Positions 38,098-47,369 of a stretch of DNA of 64,000 nt are shown one piece after another. A program made the translations under genes and the position numbers. The first letter of the stretch is position 1. Every line of letters begins with the position of its first letter. Source of the stretch: Polyangiaceae bacterium UTPRO1 (GTDB taxonomy: Bacteria > Desulfobacterota > Binatia > UTPRO1); NCBI GenBank assembly GCA_002050235.1, contig MWST01000026.1:1-64000 (forward strand), in the 5' to 3' direction. The notes below the pieces were generated by a model. That model worked only from the letters and a program-made list of their open reading frames with translations. It had not been told where the DNA came from and ran no database searches.

Positions 38098-39110
38098 GAC
38101 CCCACCAGGGTGCGGTCACGGCGCAGCAGGTACGCGAACACCGGGGCGCCGCAGAGCGCGGTCACGACGCCGACCGGGATCTCGGTGACGCCGAGCACCG
38201 TGCGCGCCGCGGTGTCGGCCCACACCAGGAAGATCGCGCCCGCGAGATACGAGGCCGGCAGGAGCAGGCGATGGTCGGCGCCGAACACGAGACGCACGAG
38301 GTGCGGTACTACGAGGCCGACGAAACCGATGAGTCCGCTCACCGAGACGACCGCGCCGACCAGGAGCGCCGCGGCCACGAACACCATCCGCCGCGCCCGC
38401 TCGACCGCGACCCCGAGCTCGGCGGCGCGCTCGTCGCCGAGGCTCAAGCAGTCGAGGTCGCGGGCGTGGCGCAGCAGGAGGCCGAGGCCGACGAGGCTGT
38501 AGAGCGCCAGCGCCGCGAGCGTCGAATAGTCGCGCGTCCCGACGTGGCCCATGAGCCAGAAGAGCACGCCGTGCACCTGATGCAGATCGGCGATGCTGTT
38601 CAGGAACATGAGCAGGGCGCCGGTGAAGGCGTTGTAGATGACGCCGATCAGGAGGAGCGTCGTCGGCTCGACGCGCTCGCCGACCAGGGCGAGCCGGACG
38701 ACGATCCAGATGCTCGCCAGCGCCCCCGCGAAGGCGGCGGCGGGCACGAGCACCGCGTGTCCGAGCACCACCGGCGCGGCGACGATCGTGAGCGCCGCTG
38801 CCAGCGCCGCCCCGCTCGAGATGCCGACGAGATGGGGCTCGGCGAGCGGGTTGCGGAGCAGCGCCTGCAACGCGGCGCCGGCGATCGCCAGCGCGCCGCC
38901 GACGATGCCCGCGAGGAGGACGCGCGGCAGCCGCGTACGCAAGAGGATCACCGCGTCGGGGCTGGAGCTGCCGCCGGCAGCGAAGATGCGCTCCCACGAG
39001 ATGGCGACGGGGCCGATCGCCGCCGCCGTGATCACGCTGGCGACGAGCAGCGCCAGCAGGAGTCCGGTGACGCGCACGAGCCGCGCCCAGGTGAGATGGG
39101 GGACGGTCAT
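38094..39110 (-). CDS. btuC: Cobalamin ABC transporter permease
   Basis: 338 residues, about ten helices, FecCD/BtuC family. Signatures: LRTRLPRVLLAGIVGGALAIAG, LQALLRNPLAEPHLVGISSGA, and SGLIGFVGLVVPHLVRLVFG followed by DHRLLLPASYLAGAIFLVWAD. It forms the inner-membrane channel with BtuD. Two bp separate it from btuF upstream and it overlaps btuD by 4 bp, so the three are tightly coupled. Confidence 0.9.
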   Translation of the reverse strand: MTVPHLTWARLVRVTGLLLALLVASVITAAAIGPVAISWERIFAAGGSSSPDAVILLRTRLPRVLLAGIVGGALAIAGAALQALLRNPLAEPHLVGISSGAALAAALTIVAAPVVLGHAVLVPAAAFAGALASIWIVVRLALVGERVEPTTLLLIGVIYNAFTGALLMFLNSIADLHQVHGVLFWLMGHVGTRDYSTLAALALYSLVGLGLLLRHARDLDCLSLGDERAAELGVAVERARRMVFVAAALLVGAVVSVSGLIGFVGLVVPHLVRLVFGADHRLLLPASYLAGAIFLVWADTAARTVLGVTEIPVGVVTALCGAPVFAYLLRRDRTLVGS

Positions 39111-39112
39111 CG

Positions 39113-39982
39113 TCAGAACCGATCCGGGTGCAGCAGGCGCGCCAGCTCCACGAACGCCAGCGCCAGCCGCGGACCCGGGCGCAGGACCTCGAAGAAGCGG
39201 CAGGGATGCACGCGGTCGCTGCGCACCGCAGCGAGCGACGGGAAGCGCGCCCAGAAGTCGAGCGTCGCGGTCCCGGCCTCGGTGCCGAGGCTGCAGTCGA
39301 CGATCACCTCCGGATCGGCGGCGATCACGACTTCGAGGTTGAGGCGCGGCCACGGGCCGCGCGCCGGAGCGACGTTCGCCGCTCCCGCCGCAACCAGCAG
39401 GTCGCCGAGGAAGCTCTCCGGTCCGACCGCGACGAGCGGCTCCTGCCCGACCAGCATGAGCGTCCGCGGCGGCGGCGCGCCGGCGACCCGCCGCCGCACG
39501 GCGTCCATGTCGCGCTGCAAGGCGGCGACCAGCCGCTCGCCCGCCTCGGGCGCGCCGGCGACCTCGGCGATCCTCCGCGTCACCGCCGGCACGTCGGCGA
39601 GGCGCTGCGGGTCGACGATCTCGACGCGCACTCCGAGCCGCCGCATCGCCGCGACGTTCTCTCGGTTGCCGGGACTCGGCAGGCCGATCACCACGTCCGG
39701 ATGCGCCGCGAGCACGGCCTCGACGCTCGGCGCGTTGAAGGTGCCGACGTGCGGCAGGGAGGCCGCCTGCGGCGGATAGTCGCAATGGTCGGAGACGGCG
39801 ACGACGCGGTCGCCGACCCCGAGCGCGAAGAGCGTCTCGGTGACCGAAGGCGCGAGCGATACGAGGCGCTGCGGGGCGGCGGCGGGCGAGGCGCTCGGCG
39901 CCGGCGCTGCTGCGGCGGCGGGCGCCGCGAGCGCCGCGACGAGCGCGATCGCGGCGGCCGTGCGATGCCTGGCGCTGCTCAT
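39113..39982 (-). CDS. btuF: Cobalamin-binding periplasmic protein
   Basis: 289 residues. Signal peptide (RTAAAIALVAALAAPAAAAA), an Ala/Pro linker, then a helical-backbone binding protein fold: RLVSLAPSVTETLFALGVGDRVVAVSDHCDYP and PSVEAVLAAHPDVVIG, both typical of BtuF and related class III binding proteins. The C-terminal lobe ends RPGPRLALAFVELARLLHP. It captures B12 in the periplasm and delivers it to BtuCD. Assigned to B12 by operon context. Confidence 0.88.
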   Translation of the reverse strand: MSSARHRTAAAIALVAALAAPAAAAAPAPSASPAAAPQRLVSLAPSVTETLFALGVGDRVVAVSDHCDYPPQAASLPHVGTFNAPSVEAVLAAHPDVVIGLPSPGNRENVAAMRRLGVRVEIVDPQRLADVPAVTRRIAEVAGAPEAGERLVAALQRDMDAVRRRVAGAPPPRTLMLVGQEPLVAVGPESFLGDLLVAAGAANVAPARGPWPRLNLEVVIAADPEVIVDCSLGTEAGTATLDFWARFPSLAAVRSDRVHPCRFFEVLRPGPRLALAFVELARLLHPDRF

Positions 39983-39994
39983 CCGGACGGCGTC

Positions 39995-40885
39995 CTAGCG
40001 CCAGGCCGCGGTCGCGTCGAGCACGAAGCGGTACCGGAGCTGTCCGCGGAAGTCGGCGCCGGCGGCCGGCGCGCGAAAGCGGCTGCGGCGCGCGGCGTCG
40101 AGCGCCACCTCGTCGAGCGCGGGATAGCCGGACGAGCGGGCGACGCGAGCCTCGGTGACGCTGCCGTCGCCGCCGACCGCGAGGGCGATGTCGACCGTCC
40201 CCTGCCAGCCCTGACGCCGCGCCCGCGGCGGATAGTCGGGCGCCGGACAGGCGGTGCAGAACGCCCGGAGCCCGTCGCCGCCGCCCGACCCGCCGCCGCT
40301 CCCGCCGCCTCCGGCTACCGCGCCTGCCCCGTCGCCGCCCGCCCCCGCCGCCCCGGCCGCCGCCGCGAGCGCGCTCGCAGCGCCTGCCACCGCGGACGCG
40401 GCGCGCGGCTCCGCCGCTGCTCCAGGGAGCGCCGTAGCGCCGTCAGGCCGTGCGGCCGCCGCGACCGCGGGTACCGCTGCGGCAGGCCGGAAAGGCGCCG
40501 CCGCGGCGCCGCGCGCCGGTGCCGGGCGCGGCGCCGGCGCCGGACGCGCGGGGTTCGCCGCCACCGCGGGCGCCTGGCCGACTACCGCCGGCGCCTGGGC
40601 GACCGCGGCCGGCGCCGCCCGTCTCCCGCTCGCCGCGTTGCCGGCGGCCGGCGCTCCCGGCCCCGCCGCCGCACCGCCGCTCGCCGCCAGCGTCACCACG
40701 AGGAGGCGTCCGGGCACGGGACCGGCGACGCGCCAGCCGCGCATGCCGGCGAGCACGAGCGCGTGACACGCGAGCGAGAACGCCGCGGCGGCGAGGAGCG
40801 TGCGCGTCCGTTCGCGGTCGTTGGCAGCGAGCGCGCTGCCGGCCGCGATCGCGCCCGGGCAGCGATCAGGCGCCGGAGCCGCCAC
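39995..40885 (-). CDS. tonB: Energy transducer TonB
   Basis: 296 residues. One N-terminal helix (LLAAAAFSLACHALVLAG), a long Ala/Pro/Gly-rich periplasm-spanning stretch with no clear Glu-Pro/Lys-Pro repeats, and a C-terminal TonB domain: YPPRARRQGWQGTVDIAL, SSGYPALDEVALDAARRS and LRYRFVLDA. It links the proton-motive force (through ExbBD, not in this window) to the outer-membrane receptor. Its position in a B12 operon suggests a dedicated TonB for this receptor. Twelve bp from btuF. Confidence 0.87.
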   Translation of the reverse strand: MAAPAPDRCPGAIAAGSALAANDRERTRTLLAAAAFSLACHALVLAGMRGWRVAGPVPGRLLVVTLAASGGAAAGPGAPAAGNAASGRRAAPAAVAQAPAVVGQAPAVAANPARPAPAPRPAPARGAAAAPFRPAAAVPAVAAAARPDGATALPGAAAEPRAASAVAGAASALAAAAGAAGAGGDGAGAVAGGGGSGGGSGGGDGLRAFCTACPAPDYPPRARRQGWQGTVDIALAVGGDGSVTEARVARSSGYPALDEVALDAARRSRFRAPAAGADFRGQLRYRFVLDATAAWR

Positions 40886-40897
40886 CGCTCTCCGCTC

Positions 40898-41569
40898 TCA
40901 CTCCGCCGCCACCGTCACCGCGCAGGTAGCGCCGGCGATCGCGGCGAGGCCGTCGGTCGCGCGCACGTCGGCGAGCGCGCAGGCGAAGGCAGCGACGTCC
41001 GGGGCCGGGCCCAGGCAATCGAAACGCAGGCGCAGGAGCGGCCCGGCGCCAAGACCGTCGAGGGCCACGAGCGTGAAGCGCACCCGATCGTCGTAGCCGT
41101 TCGGCGACCCATCCCCGAAGAGCTCCGTCGCCGTCGTGATCGTGACCCGCTCGGCCGCGGCCTCACCGCGCCCCGGCAGCGCGACGGCGCCCGCCGGATA
41201 CGCGAGCTCGAGCGCGGCGGCCCCGATCGGCGTCGGCGTCGCCACCCGGACCTCGACGTCGGCGGTCGTACAGGTAGGCTTCGGCCCGGCGCCCGGGCAC
41301 GCCAGCGTCACCGCCAGATCGGCGGCGGCGCGCAGCACGTTCACACCGTCGCTCACCGTGATCGTGCCGCTGCCGTCGAGATCGCAGCGGGCCGGCGTGC
41401 ACGCGCTCGCCAGCCCCGCCGCCGCCCGCAGCGCCTGCACGCCGTCGCTCACCGTGATCGCGCCGCTGCCGTCGGCGTCGCCGCAGACGTCGGCGCCGCG
41501 CGCCGCCGCGGCTGCGAACAGGACCATCGCCACCATCGTCGCCAGCTTCACCGTGCGTAGCATCGTCAT
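40898..41569 (-). CDS. Secreted protein with dockerin-like repeats and a cohesin-like domain
   Basis: 223 residues. The start at 41569 is set by GAGGAG five bases upstream and gives a signal peptide (LATMVAMVLFAAAAARGA). Two calcium-loop repeats follow, CGDADGSGAITVSDGVQAL and CDLDGSGTITVSDGVNVL, spaced by 38 residues as in dockerin-like modules. The C-terminal 120 residues (AALELAYPAGAVALPG, then RVRFTLVALDGLGAGPLLRLRFDC and a late DGLAAIAG) have the order of beta strands seen in cohesin domains; this is my reading, not a database hit. It lies between the beta-propeller lipoprotein and tonB in the B12 operon, so a surface assembly role is plausible. Confidence 0.65.
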   Translation of the reverse strand: MTMLRTVKLATMVAMVLFAAAAARGADVCGDADGSGAITVSDGVQALRAAAGLASACTPARCDLDGSGTITVSDGVNVLRAAADLAVTLACPGAGPKPTCTTADVEVRVATPTPIGAAALELAYPAGAVALPGRGEAAAERVTITTATELFGDGSPNGYDDRVRFTLVALDGLGAGPLLRLRFDCLGPAPDVAAFACALADVRATDGLAAIAGATCAVTVAAE

Positions 41570-41621
41570 CGATCTCCTCGTGGATAGTCGTTCGCGGCGG
41601 TGCGGCATCTCTGCGTTCCGT

Positions 41622-42764
41622 TCATGGACCGGCCACGAACACGACATCGAAGGGCGCGAGCCCGGTGTCGATCGGCGACGGCGCCAGCTCGGCGTCGTCG
41701 GCGACGGCGAAGCGGCGGATGCCGGGCCGCTTCAACGTGCGGTCGGTGAGGTAGAGCGTGGCGCCGTCGGGTCCGAGCGCCACGTCGACCAGGAACTCGT
41801 CGCCCGCGGCGAGCGTCGCCGCCACTCGACGGGCGGTCGGATCGAAGCGCACGACCCGGCTCCGCGCCTCGACGTCGAGGAGGATGGCGTAGGCGTGATG
41901 GTCGTCGATGCGGACGACGTCGGTGACGTTGCCGCCGAGATCCTGCTCGGTCACGAAGAAGCCCTCGGCGCGCAGCGTCGCCGGATCCACCCATTCGATG
42001 CCGCCGTCGTCGAGCCGGCCGAGCTCGCCGACCTCGTTGACCAGGAGCTTGCCGGTCACCGGGTCGGGGGCGAGCCCGGCGGACTCGGTGAACGGGTTGG
42101 CGCCGGTGAGATCGATGGCGCCGACGAGCGTGTCGGTGGCGACGTCGATCACGGCGATGGCGCTGCGGCCGCTCGGCCGGAAGAAGTTGCGGCGGTCGAG
42201 CCGCTGCAGCGTCACGTACAGGCGGTCGCCGATCACCACCGCCTGATCCATCTCGGGGAGGCCGTCGGCGTCGGCGAGCGCCGCGAGGTCGATCGTGCCG
42301 CGCACGAAGCCGGTACAGTCGGAGTCGGTCGTGGGATCGACGATCAGGAGCGCCGCCCGCTCGTAGCGGGTCACGTAGGCCTTGTCCGGCGCCGCGAAAG
42401 CGATGTCGTGCGGGTTCGAGCCATTGTCGACCGAACACTGCCAGCGGGTCGCCCAGCCGGCGGCCGGGTCGATCGCCTGGATGTTGTCGCCGCCGAGGCG
42501 GTTCACGACGTAGACGATCCCGTCGTGCTCGCGTGCCACCGCATCCGAGTGGAGGCGCGCGACGTTCTTCGTGACCGCCTCGGGCTGCAGGACCGGGAAG
42601 ACCGCGAACGATCCGGTCTGGAAGTCGCTGGTCACCACGAAGGCGCTCGTGCCGGCGAGCGGTGGCGGAGTGCCGCCCGGGGTCCGGTCCTCGACGCCTC
42701 CCGAGCTGCACGCCGCGAGCGCGCCCGCCAACGCGACCAGCCCCGCGCACCTGCGCCTACCCAT
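41622..42764 (-). CDS. YncE-like beta-propeller lipoprotein, BtuG-like by position
   Basis: 380 residues. The signal peptide ends with the lipobox LAACSS (Cys19), so it is likely lipid-anchored in the outer membrane. The mature part is a series of YncE-type blades: IVYVVNRLGGDNIQAIDPA, KAYVTRYERAALLIVDPTT, SAIAVIDVATDTLVGAIDL and ATLYLTDRTLKRPGIRRF. It starts 8 bp before the stop of the BtuB-type receptor gene. In Bacteroides the beta-propeller lipoprotein BtuG caps BtuB and captures B12 with very high affinity. The same gene order and fold here suggest an analogous role, which is inference. Confidence 0.75.
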   Translation of the reverse strand: MGRRRCAGLVALAGALAACSSGGVEDRTPGGTPPPLAGTSAFVVTSDFQTGSFAVFPVLQPEAVTKNVARLHSDAVAREHDGIVYVVNRLGGDNIQAIDPAAGWATRWQCSVDNGSNPHDIAFAAPDKAYVTRYERAALLIVDPTTDSDCTGFVRGTIDLAALADADGLPEMDQAVVIGDRLYVTLQRLDRRNFFRPSGRSAIAVIDVATDTLVGAIDLTGANPFTESAGLAPDPVTGKLLVNEVGELGRLDDGGIEWVDPATLRAEGFFVTEQDLGGNVTDVVRIDDHHAYAILLDVEARSRVVRFDPTARRVAATLAAGDEFLVDVALGPDGATLYLTDRTLKRPGIRRFAVADDAELAPSPIDTGLAPFDVVFVAGP

Positions 42765-44841
42765 GCGGTGCCGCCCTCCCTTCCCAGGCCCAGCGCGCGG
42801 TCGCGAAGAAGGCGCGCCCGGGGAGCGGATAGCCGGCGACGTCCTCGACCCGGTTGTCGGTGAAATTGCGCACCTCGAAGGTCGCGACGAACGGCACGCG
42901 CGCCAGCGCGCCGGCGCCGAGGGTGCGGCCGAGGGCGGCGACATCGACCTCGACTCCGAGCGTATGAATGGCGCGGGCCCTGACGAGCAGGAAGTTCGCC
43001 TGATCGAGGAAGTTGTCGGCGATGAAGCTGAGCTCGTAGAAGAGCCGGCCCTCGTCGCGGCGGTACTCGGAGCGGTGGAAGAGCTCGTGGCGCGGGCGTC
43101 CCGGCAACTGGTTGCCGTCACGAGCCGGGATGCCGCTCTCGTCGCGCGCGTCCTGGTAGGTGTAGTCGAGGCTCGTCCGCAGGTGCTCGAAGAGCTCGGC
43201 ACCGGCGGTGATCTCGCAGCCGACGGTGCGAGCGCGGTCGACGTTGCGGAAGACCGAGGTCCGCTGCGAGTTCTGCACCAGCACGATCATGTCGTCGATG
43301 ACGGCGACGAAGCCGGCGCCCTCGAGGCGCAGGCGGCGTGCCGGTCCGAGGCGGTCGCGGGCGAGCACGAAGCCGAGGTCGGCGTTCAGGCCGTGCTCGG
43401 GATCGAGGTTCGGGTTGCCGAGGATCGAGCCGCGGTTGCCGAAGAGCTCGGTGAAGTTCGGCGCCCGCGCGGCGCGGGCGACGTTCGCCTTGAGGGCGAC
43501 GCCGGCGGCGGCGTCGAGGCGGAGACCGAGCCGCGGCGTCAGCAGGTCGCGGGTCCGGCCGCGCTGCGCCCGCGTGATCTGTCCGGCGGTCGTGCTCGTG
43601 CCGCTGAAGTCGTCGCGCAGATGCTCCCAGCGCAGGCTCGGCTGCACGAGCAGGCGATCACCGAAGTATCCCGCCGTGTCGCCGGCGGCGAGACCGAAGC
43701 GGATGCGGCGCTGATCGGGGCCGGCGGCGTCGTCGGCGAGCGTATCCTCGGGCGTGAAGACCTGGCCGCCGACGTCGACGCGCCCTTCGAGCGCGTGCCG
43801 GCCGATGCGGCTCGCGATCAGGTTGTCGAGCGCCCCGGTGTAGGTGCGATTGTCGGTGGCGACGTTGCCGAGGCCGATCTCACCCTTGCGGTCGCGAAAG
43901 CGCTCACGCTCGAAGACGAAGGAGCCGGTGCTGGCAAGGTCGAGCGGCAGGCCCGCGAAACCGGGACGTTCCCAGCGTATATAGTTGAGGCTTCGCAGAT
44001 CGCGCAGCGAAGCGTCGTCGGCCTGGTAGGCGCCGATTCCGGAGACGCCCTGGCGGTTGGCGAAGAGCTCCGTCAGGCCCGTGACGGCGCCGCCGGACGC
44101 CAGCGCCCGGCGCACCTTGGCGAGCACCTCGACCGAGTCGAAGGCGTTGTTCCGCCGCTTCGTCTCGCGATCGTCGCTCGAGTTCTGGAGCGTGCCGTTG
44201 TCGTCCTCGAAGCTGAAGTCGCCGTCGCTGCCGAGGTAGGTGGCGGAGACGAAGCCCGACGTCGGGCCGCGCCCCGCCGAGCCGGCGACGCTCACCTTGC
44301 GGGTTCCGAACGAGCCGCCGCCGGCGAGAAGCGAGAAGCGCGGCACGCCGTCGGGCGCGCGCGAGACCAGGTTCACGGCCCCCGCCAGCGCCGACGCCGA
44401 GAGCGCGAGCGGCGACACGCCGCGATAGATCTCGACGGCGCCGAGCTGGTCGAGCGGCAGATCGGCGAGGTTCACGGTCTCGCTGCGCGCCCGCGTGAGG
44501 GCGACGCCGTCGAAGAAGACGCCCACCTGCCCCGGCGTGCTCCCCCGGATCGAGACGGTGGCGAAGTCGCCGAGCCCGCCGTAGCGGCGCACCGAAACGC
44601 CGCTCGCGCGGTCGAGGACGTCGCCGAGCGTCAGCAGCTCGCCCGGCTGCTCGGCGATCGGCACCACGGTAGCGAAGGCGCTCTCGTCCGCCACCGCCGG
44701 CGCACTCTCGGGCGCGCCCCGCACCTCGATGGTTCCGAGCAGCGGCTCGTCCGCGAACGCCGCCGGCGCCGCCATCGTCGAGAGCCAGAGCATCGCCGCG
44801 ACCCGCGCCCGCGCCGCCCGCCTATTCGAAGTCGCAGTCAC
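42757..44841 (-). CDS. btuB: TonB-dependent outer-membrane receptor, BtuB-type
   Basis: 694 residues from GTG at 44841, overlapping the upstream stop by 20 bp. This start is preferred because it gives a full signal peptide (RVAAMLWLSTMAAPAAFAD). A TonB-box-like stretch precedes the plug (TLGDVLDRASGVSVRRYGG, VSIRGSTPGQVGVFFDGV, LDQLGAVEIYRGVSPL). The remaining 500 residues are the 22-strand barrel with typical VARAARAPNFTELFG and NLDPEHGLNADLGF motifs, ending in the aromatic strand FFATARWAW. B12 as ligand is inferred from the cobalamin riboswitch and BtuFCD in the same operon. Confidence 0.88.
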   Translation of the reverse strand: MTATSNRRAARARVAAMLWLSTMAAPAAFADEPLLGTIEVRGAPESAPAVADESAFATVVPIAEQPGELLTLGDVLDRASGVSVRRYGGLGDFATVSIRGSTPGQVGVFFDGVALTRARSETVNLADLPLDQLGAVEIYRGVSPLALSASALAGAVNLVSRAPDGVPRFSLLAGGGSFGTRKVSVAGSAGRGPTSGFVSATYLGSDGDFSFEDDNGTLQNSSDDRETKRRNNAFDSVEVLAKVRRALASGGAVTGLTELFANRQGVSGIGAYQADDASLRDLRSLNYIRWERPGFAGLPLDLASTGSFVFERERFRDRKGEIGLGNVATDNRTYTGALDNLIASRIGRHALEGRVDVGGQVFTPEDTLADDAAGPDQRRIRFGLAAGDTAGYFGDRLLVQPSLRWEHLRDDFSGTSTTAGQITRAQRGRTRDLLTPRLGLRLDAAAGVALKANVARAARAPNFTELFGNRGSILGNPNLDPEHGLNADLGFVLARDRLGPARRLRLEGAGFVAVIDDMIVLVQNSQRTSVFRNVDRARTVGCEITAGAELFEHLRTSLDYTYQDARDESGIPARDGNQLPGRPRHELFHRSEYRRDEGRLFYELSFIADNFLDQANFLLVRARAIHTLGVEVDVAALGRTLGAGALARVPFVATFEVRNFTDNRVEDVAGYPLPGRAFFATARWAWEGRAAPHG

Positions 44842-45772
44842 CGGTCGAGCAGAGCGCGAACGGCGTCGGCAGGCCGGAGGCGAGGCGCAGGCAGAGGAGC
44901 GCGTCGGCGGCGGTGAGCGCGCGATCGTCGTCGGCGTCGCCGCACGATCGTCCCTCGCACGGCGCCGCGCCGCAGAGCCCGATCCCGTTCGGTAGCGCCG
45001 ACGCCGCCCGCAGGAGCAGCAGGACGTCGTTCGCCTTGACGCTGCCGTCGCCGTCGGCGTCGCAGCACGCCGCGCAGGTATCCTCAGAGTGGATGGCGAC
45101 CACGGCGTCGAGGTCGAACCCGGACTTGCCGACGCCCGGGGTCGGAAAGTGGTTGCCGACGTCGTCGATCGCCGCGCCGGGATCGGTGATGCGCAGATAC
45201 CGGGCGCTCGCGAGCCCGACCGTCGCCAGGTCGAACTGGTCGCCGCCCGAGACCGCCGGATCGCGGGGATCGATGGCATTGGTCTCGACGTTGGCGTAGA
45301 CGGGCGTCCGCCCGGCGAGCCCGAAGAGGTCCTGGCCGCCGGCACCGTGCGGGAACTCGACGAAGTTGACGCCGTCCTCGCTGACGGCGACGACGCCGAC
45401 CTCGGTGAAGATGCCGAGGCCCGGCGACTCGAAGGCGTTCTCGAAGATCGTGAAGTCGGGTCCGGGGCCGTCGATGATGCGGTTGTCGGTGAAGGCGACC
45501 GTGATGCTGCCGCCGTTGCCGAGCGAGACGACGTCGAGCGAGCCAGCGTTCAGGCCGAGCCCGCGCGGCGCCCCGAGGACGATGCCGGGCAGGAGATTCG
45601 GGGTCCCCCCGGCGCCGGCGTTATAGCCGCCGTTCTGGCCCATCGTGAACGAGACCACGTCGTCGAGGCACGGATCGGCGCCGACCGGCGCCGCCGCGAG
45701 GCTGAGCGCCAGCAGTACGGCGCCGGCCGCGCCGGCCCGCCGCCGGGTCCGAACAGGGTTGGATATCGCCAT
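44822..45772 (-). CDS. Surface protein with C-terminal dockerin-like repeats in the B12 operon
   Basis: 316 residues. GGGAG lies 3-7 bases before the ATG at 45772, and the product starts with a signal peptide ending near VGADP. Residues 25-230 form a beta-rich domain with GGSITVAFTDNRIIDGPG then PDFTIFENAFESPGLGIFTE, recalling surface proteins often found beside BtuB in Bacteroidetes B12 loci. The C-terminus has two dockerin-like calcium loops (CDADGDGSVKANDVLLLL and CGDADDDRALTAADALLCL), each followed by a helix, with paired Cys. It overlaps the receptor gene. A role in B12 or corrinoid capture at the cell surface is inferred from position. Confidence 0.7.
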   Translation of the reverse strand: MAISNPVRTRRRAGAAGAVLLALSLAAAPVGADPCLDDVVSFTMGQNGGYNAGAGGTPNLLPGIVLGAPRGLGLNAGSLDVVSLGNGGSITVAFTDNRIIDGPGPDFTIFENAFESPGLGIFTEVGVVAVSEDGVNFVEFPHGAGGQDLFGLAGRTPVYANVETNAIDPRDPAVSGGDQFDLATVGLASARYLRITDPGAAIDDVGNHFPTPGVGKSGFDLDAVVAIHSEDTCAACCDADGDGSVKANDVLLLLRAASALPNGIGLCGAAPCEGRSCGDADDDRALTAADALLCLRLASGLPTPFALCSTGDCDFE

Positions 45773-45809
45773 GGCTCCCATCCTCCGCTTCGCCCTATCC
45801 CGCCCGCGC

Positions 45810-47171
45810 CTACGGCCGGCAGCGGAGCGAGAGCACGTCCTTGTCGCGCCGCTTGCCCGCCCCGAACGCGTCGAAGCCGATCGTCCGCCCCTTGCCGTCG
45901 GCCGTGACCGGCACGACGGTCGTACCGCTGCACGCCGGTCCGGCGCTCGGGAGCACCGCCGCAGCGGCGGCCGCGATCGCGGCGGCAGCCGCCGGCAGGC
46001 GCTTGCTGCTGACGCTGACGGCATCGATGCCGACCGGCGTACAGCGCGGCGCCCGCGGATCGACGATCGAGAAGCAGGCGCCGACCCAGAAGACGCAGAC
46101 GCCGTTGACGGCGCCGTCGCGGTCGCAGCTCGGATCACCGTCCCTGCACTCCCAGCGATTCTTCGGTTGCCCGGACGAAGAACGCGTCGGGGCCCCGCCG
46201 AAGATCTCGAGCTGGCATTCCTTGGCGCCGCGCCCTCCCGGCGTCAGCGCCTCGACCGGCGTCAGCGTGTCGATCCAGGTGGTCCCGAAATCGAGGACCA
46301 TCACCTGCCGGCTCGGCCCGTCGATGGCGAGGCCGCTCGAGAAGCCGAAGCCCGAGGCGATCTCGTCCACCGTCCCGTCGGGCGCGATCGCGACCACGGT
46401 CGAGCTCGAGAAGTCGTCGGTGAACCCGCCCGTCAGGAGGACGTTGCCGAGCGCGTCGACCGCCTGGTCGTAGGAGCCGCTGAGCCCGACCGCGAGCGGT
46501 GCGATGGCGGCGCCGGCCAGCGAGTAGCGCCAGATGCTGCCGCTGAAGAAGGCGTCGACGTTGCCGATCAGGAGCTCGCCGCCGGCGAGGCTCAGCGAGA
46601 CGCCGGAGGTGTAGTCGAGCCCGGTGACGAGGTCGCTCGCCACGCCGCCCGAGATCCGCACCACCCGCCCGCCGCCCGGTCCGGCGGCGTCGCCGACGAG
46701 CACGTCGCCGCCCGCGAGCGGCAGCACCGCCTGCGCCGCCGGAATGGCACCGTCCGGCAGCAGCTTGAGCGCCCCGGCGGCGATCGGCGCCATGACCGCG
46801 CGCGGGTTCGCCAGGGCGTAGACGGTGTCGCCGGTAGTGGCGCCCGGAAGCTCCCCGGCGTTGTCGGTGAAGAGCAGGCGGTCGCCGGCGGCGTCGTAGA
46901 CGATGGTGCCGATCGAGTTCAGGTTGGAGACGATGGTGACCACACCGCCGTTCGGATCGACCCGGATGATCGATTGGCCGCCGGGGCCGTACGTCCCCTG
47001 GCCGACGACTATAGAGGCGCCGACGACGGCGACGTCGGCGGCGTTGACGACGGGGAGCGGTATGGACCCGGCGACGTAGCCGGGAGCGGCGGCGATCGCG
47101 GCCGCAGCGGCGCGGGCGCCGGTGGCGATCAGGAGCGCCGTCAGGACGGAGCCGACGAGACGTGAACGCAT
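45810..47171 (-). CDS. Secreted beta-propeller protein, first gene of the B12 operon
   Basis: 453 residues, preceded by GGAGGA five bases before the ATG. A signal peptide (LVGSVLTALLIATGARA) is followed by NHL/SMP-30-like blades (IIRVDPNGGVVTIVSNL, IVYDAAGDRLLFTDN, GELLIGNVDAFFSGSIWRY, TVVAIAPDGTVDEIASGF). The C-terminal 150 residues are a separate Cys-rich domain (ECRDGDPSCDRDGAVNGVC, VGACFSI, PRCTPVGI). It is the gene immediately downstream of the cobalamin riboswitch, so its expression should fall when B12 is plentiful. Function is unknown; corrinoid capture is one possibility. Confidence 0.75.
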   Translation of the reverse strand: MRSRLVGSVLTALLIATGARAAAAAIAAAPGYVAGSIPLPVVNAADVAVVGASIVVGQGTYGPGGQSIIRVDPNGGVVTIVSNLNSIGTIVYDAAGDRLLFTDNAGELPGATTGDTVYALANPRAVMAPIAAGALKLLPDGAIPAAQAVLPLAGGDVLVGDAAGPGGGRVVRISGGVASDLVTGLDYTSGVSLSLAGGELLIGNVDAFFSGSIWRYSLAGAAIAPLAVGLSGSYDQAVDALGNVLLTGGFTDDFSSSTVVAIAPDGTVDEIASGFGFSSGLAIDGPSRQVMVLDFGTTWIDTLTPVEALTPGGRGAKECQLEIFGGAPTRSSSGQPKNRWECRDGDPSCDRDGAVNGVCVFWVGACFSIVDPRAPRCTPVGIDAVSVSSKRLPAAAAAIAAAAAAVLPSAGPACSGTTVVPVTADGKGRTIGFDAFGAGKRRDKDVLSLRCRP

Positions 47172-47369
47172 TGGGTCCTCCTCGACGCCGCTACCCGCGG
47201 CGTCGCCTCTGGCCCTCGCGATGGCGGCGCCGGCGGCACGACCGAGAACGGGCCGGGAGGCGGCCTGGGCACGACGAGCGGGCCCTGCGCCCGGTCGTCC
47301 GATGAGTGTGCGTTCGTTCTTCGATCATGGCTCCCGGCCCCGCTTTCCCGAGGGACGGTTGCGCGAAAA

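Noticed and set aside
37267..39982. Heme or siderophore specificity for the BtuFCD-like transporter
   Set aside because: The families overlap in sequence, but the operon starts with a cobalamin riboswitch and includes a BtuB-type receptor, so B12 is the better call.
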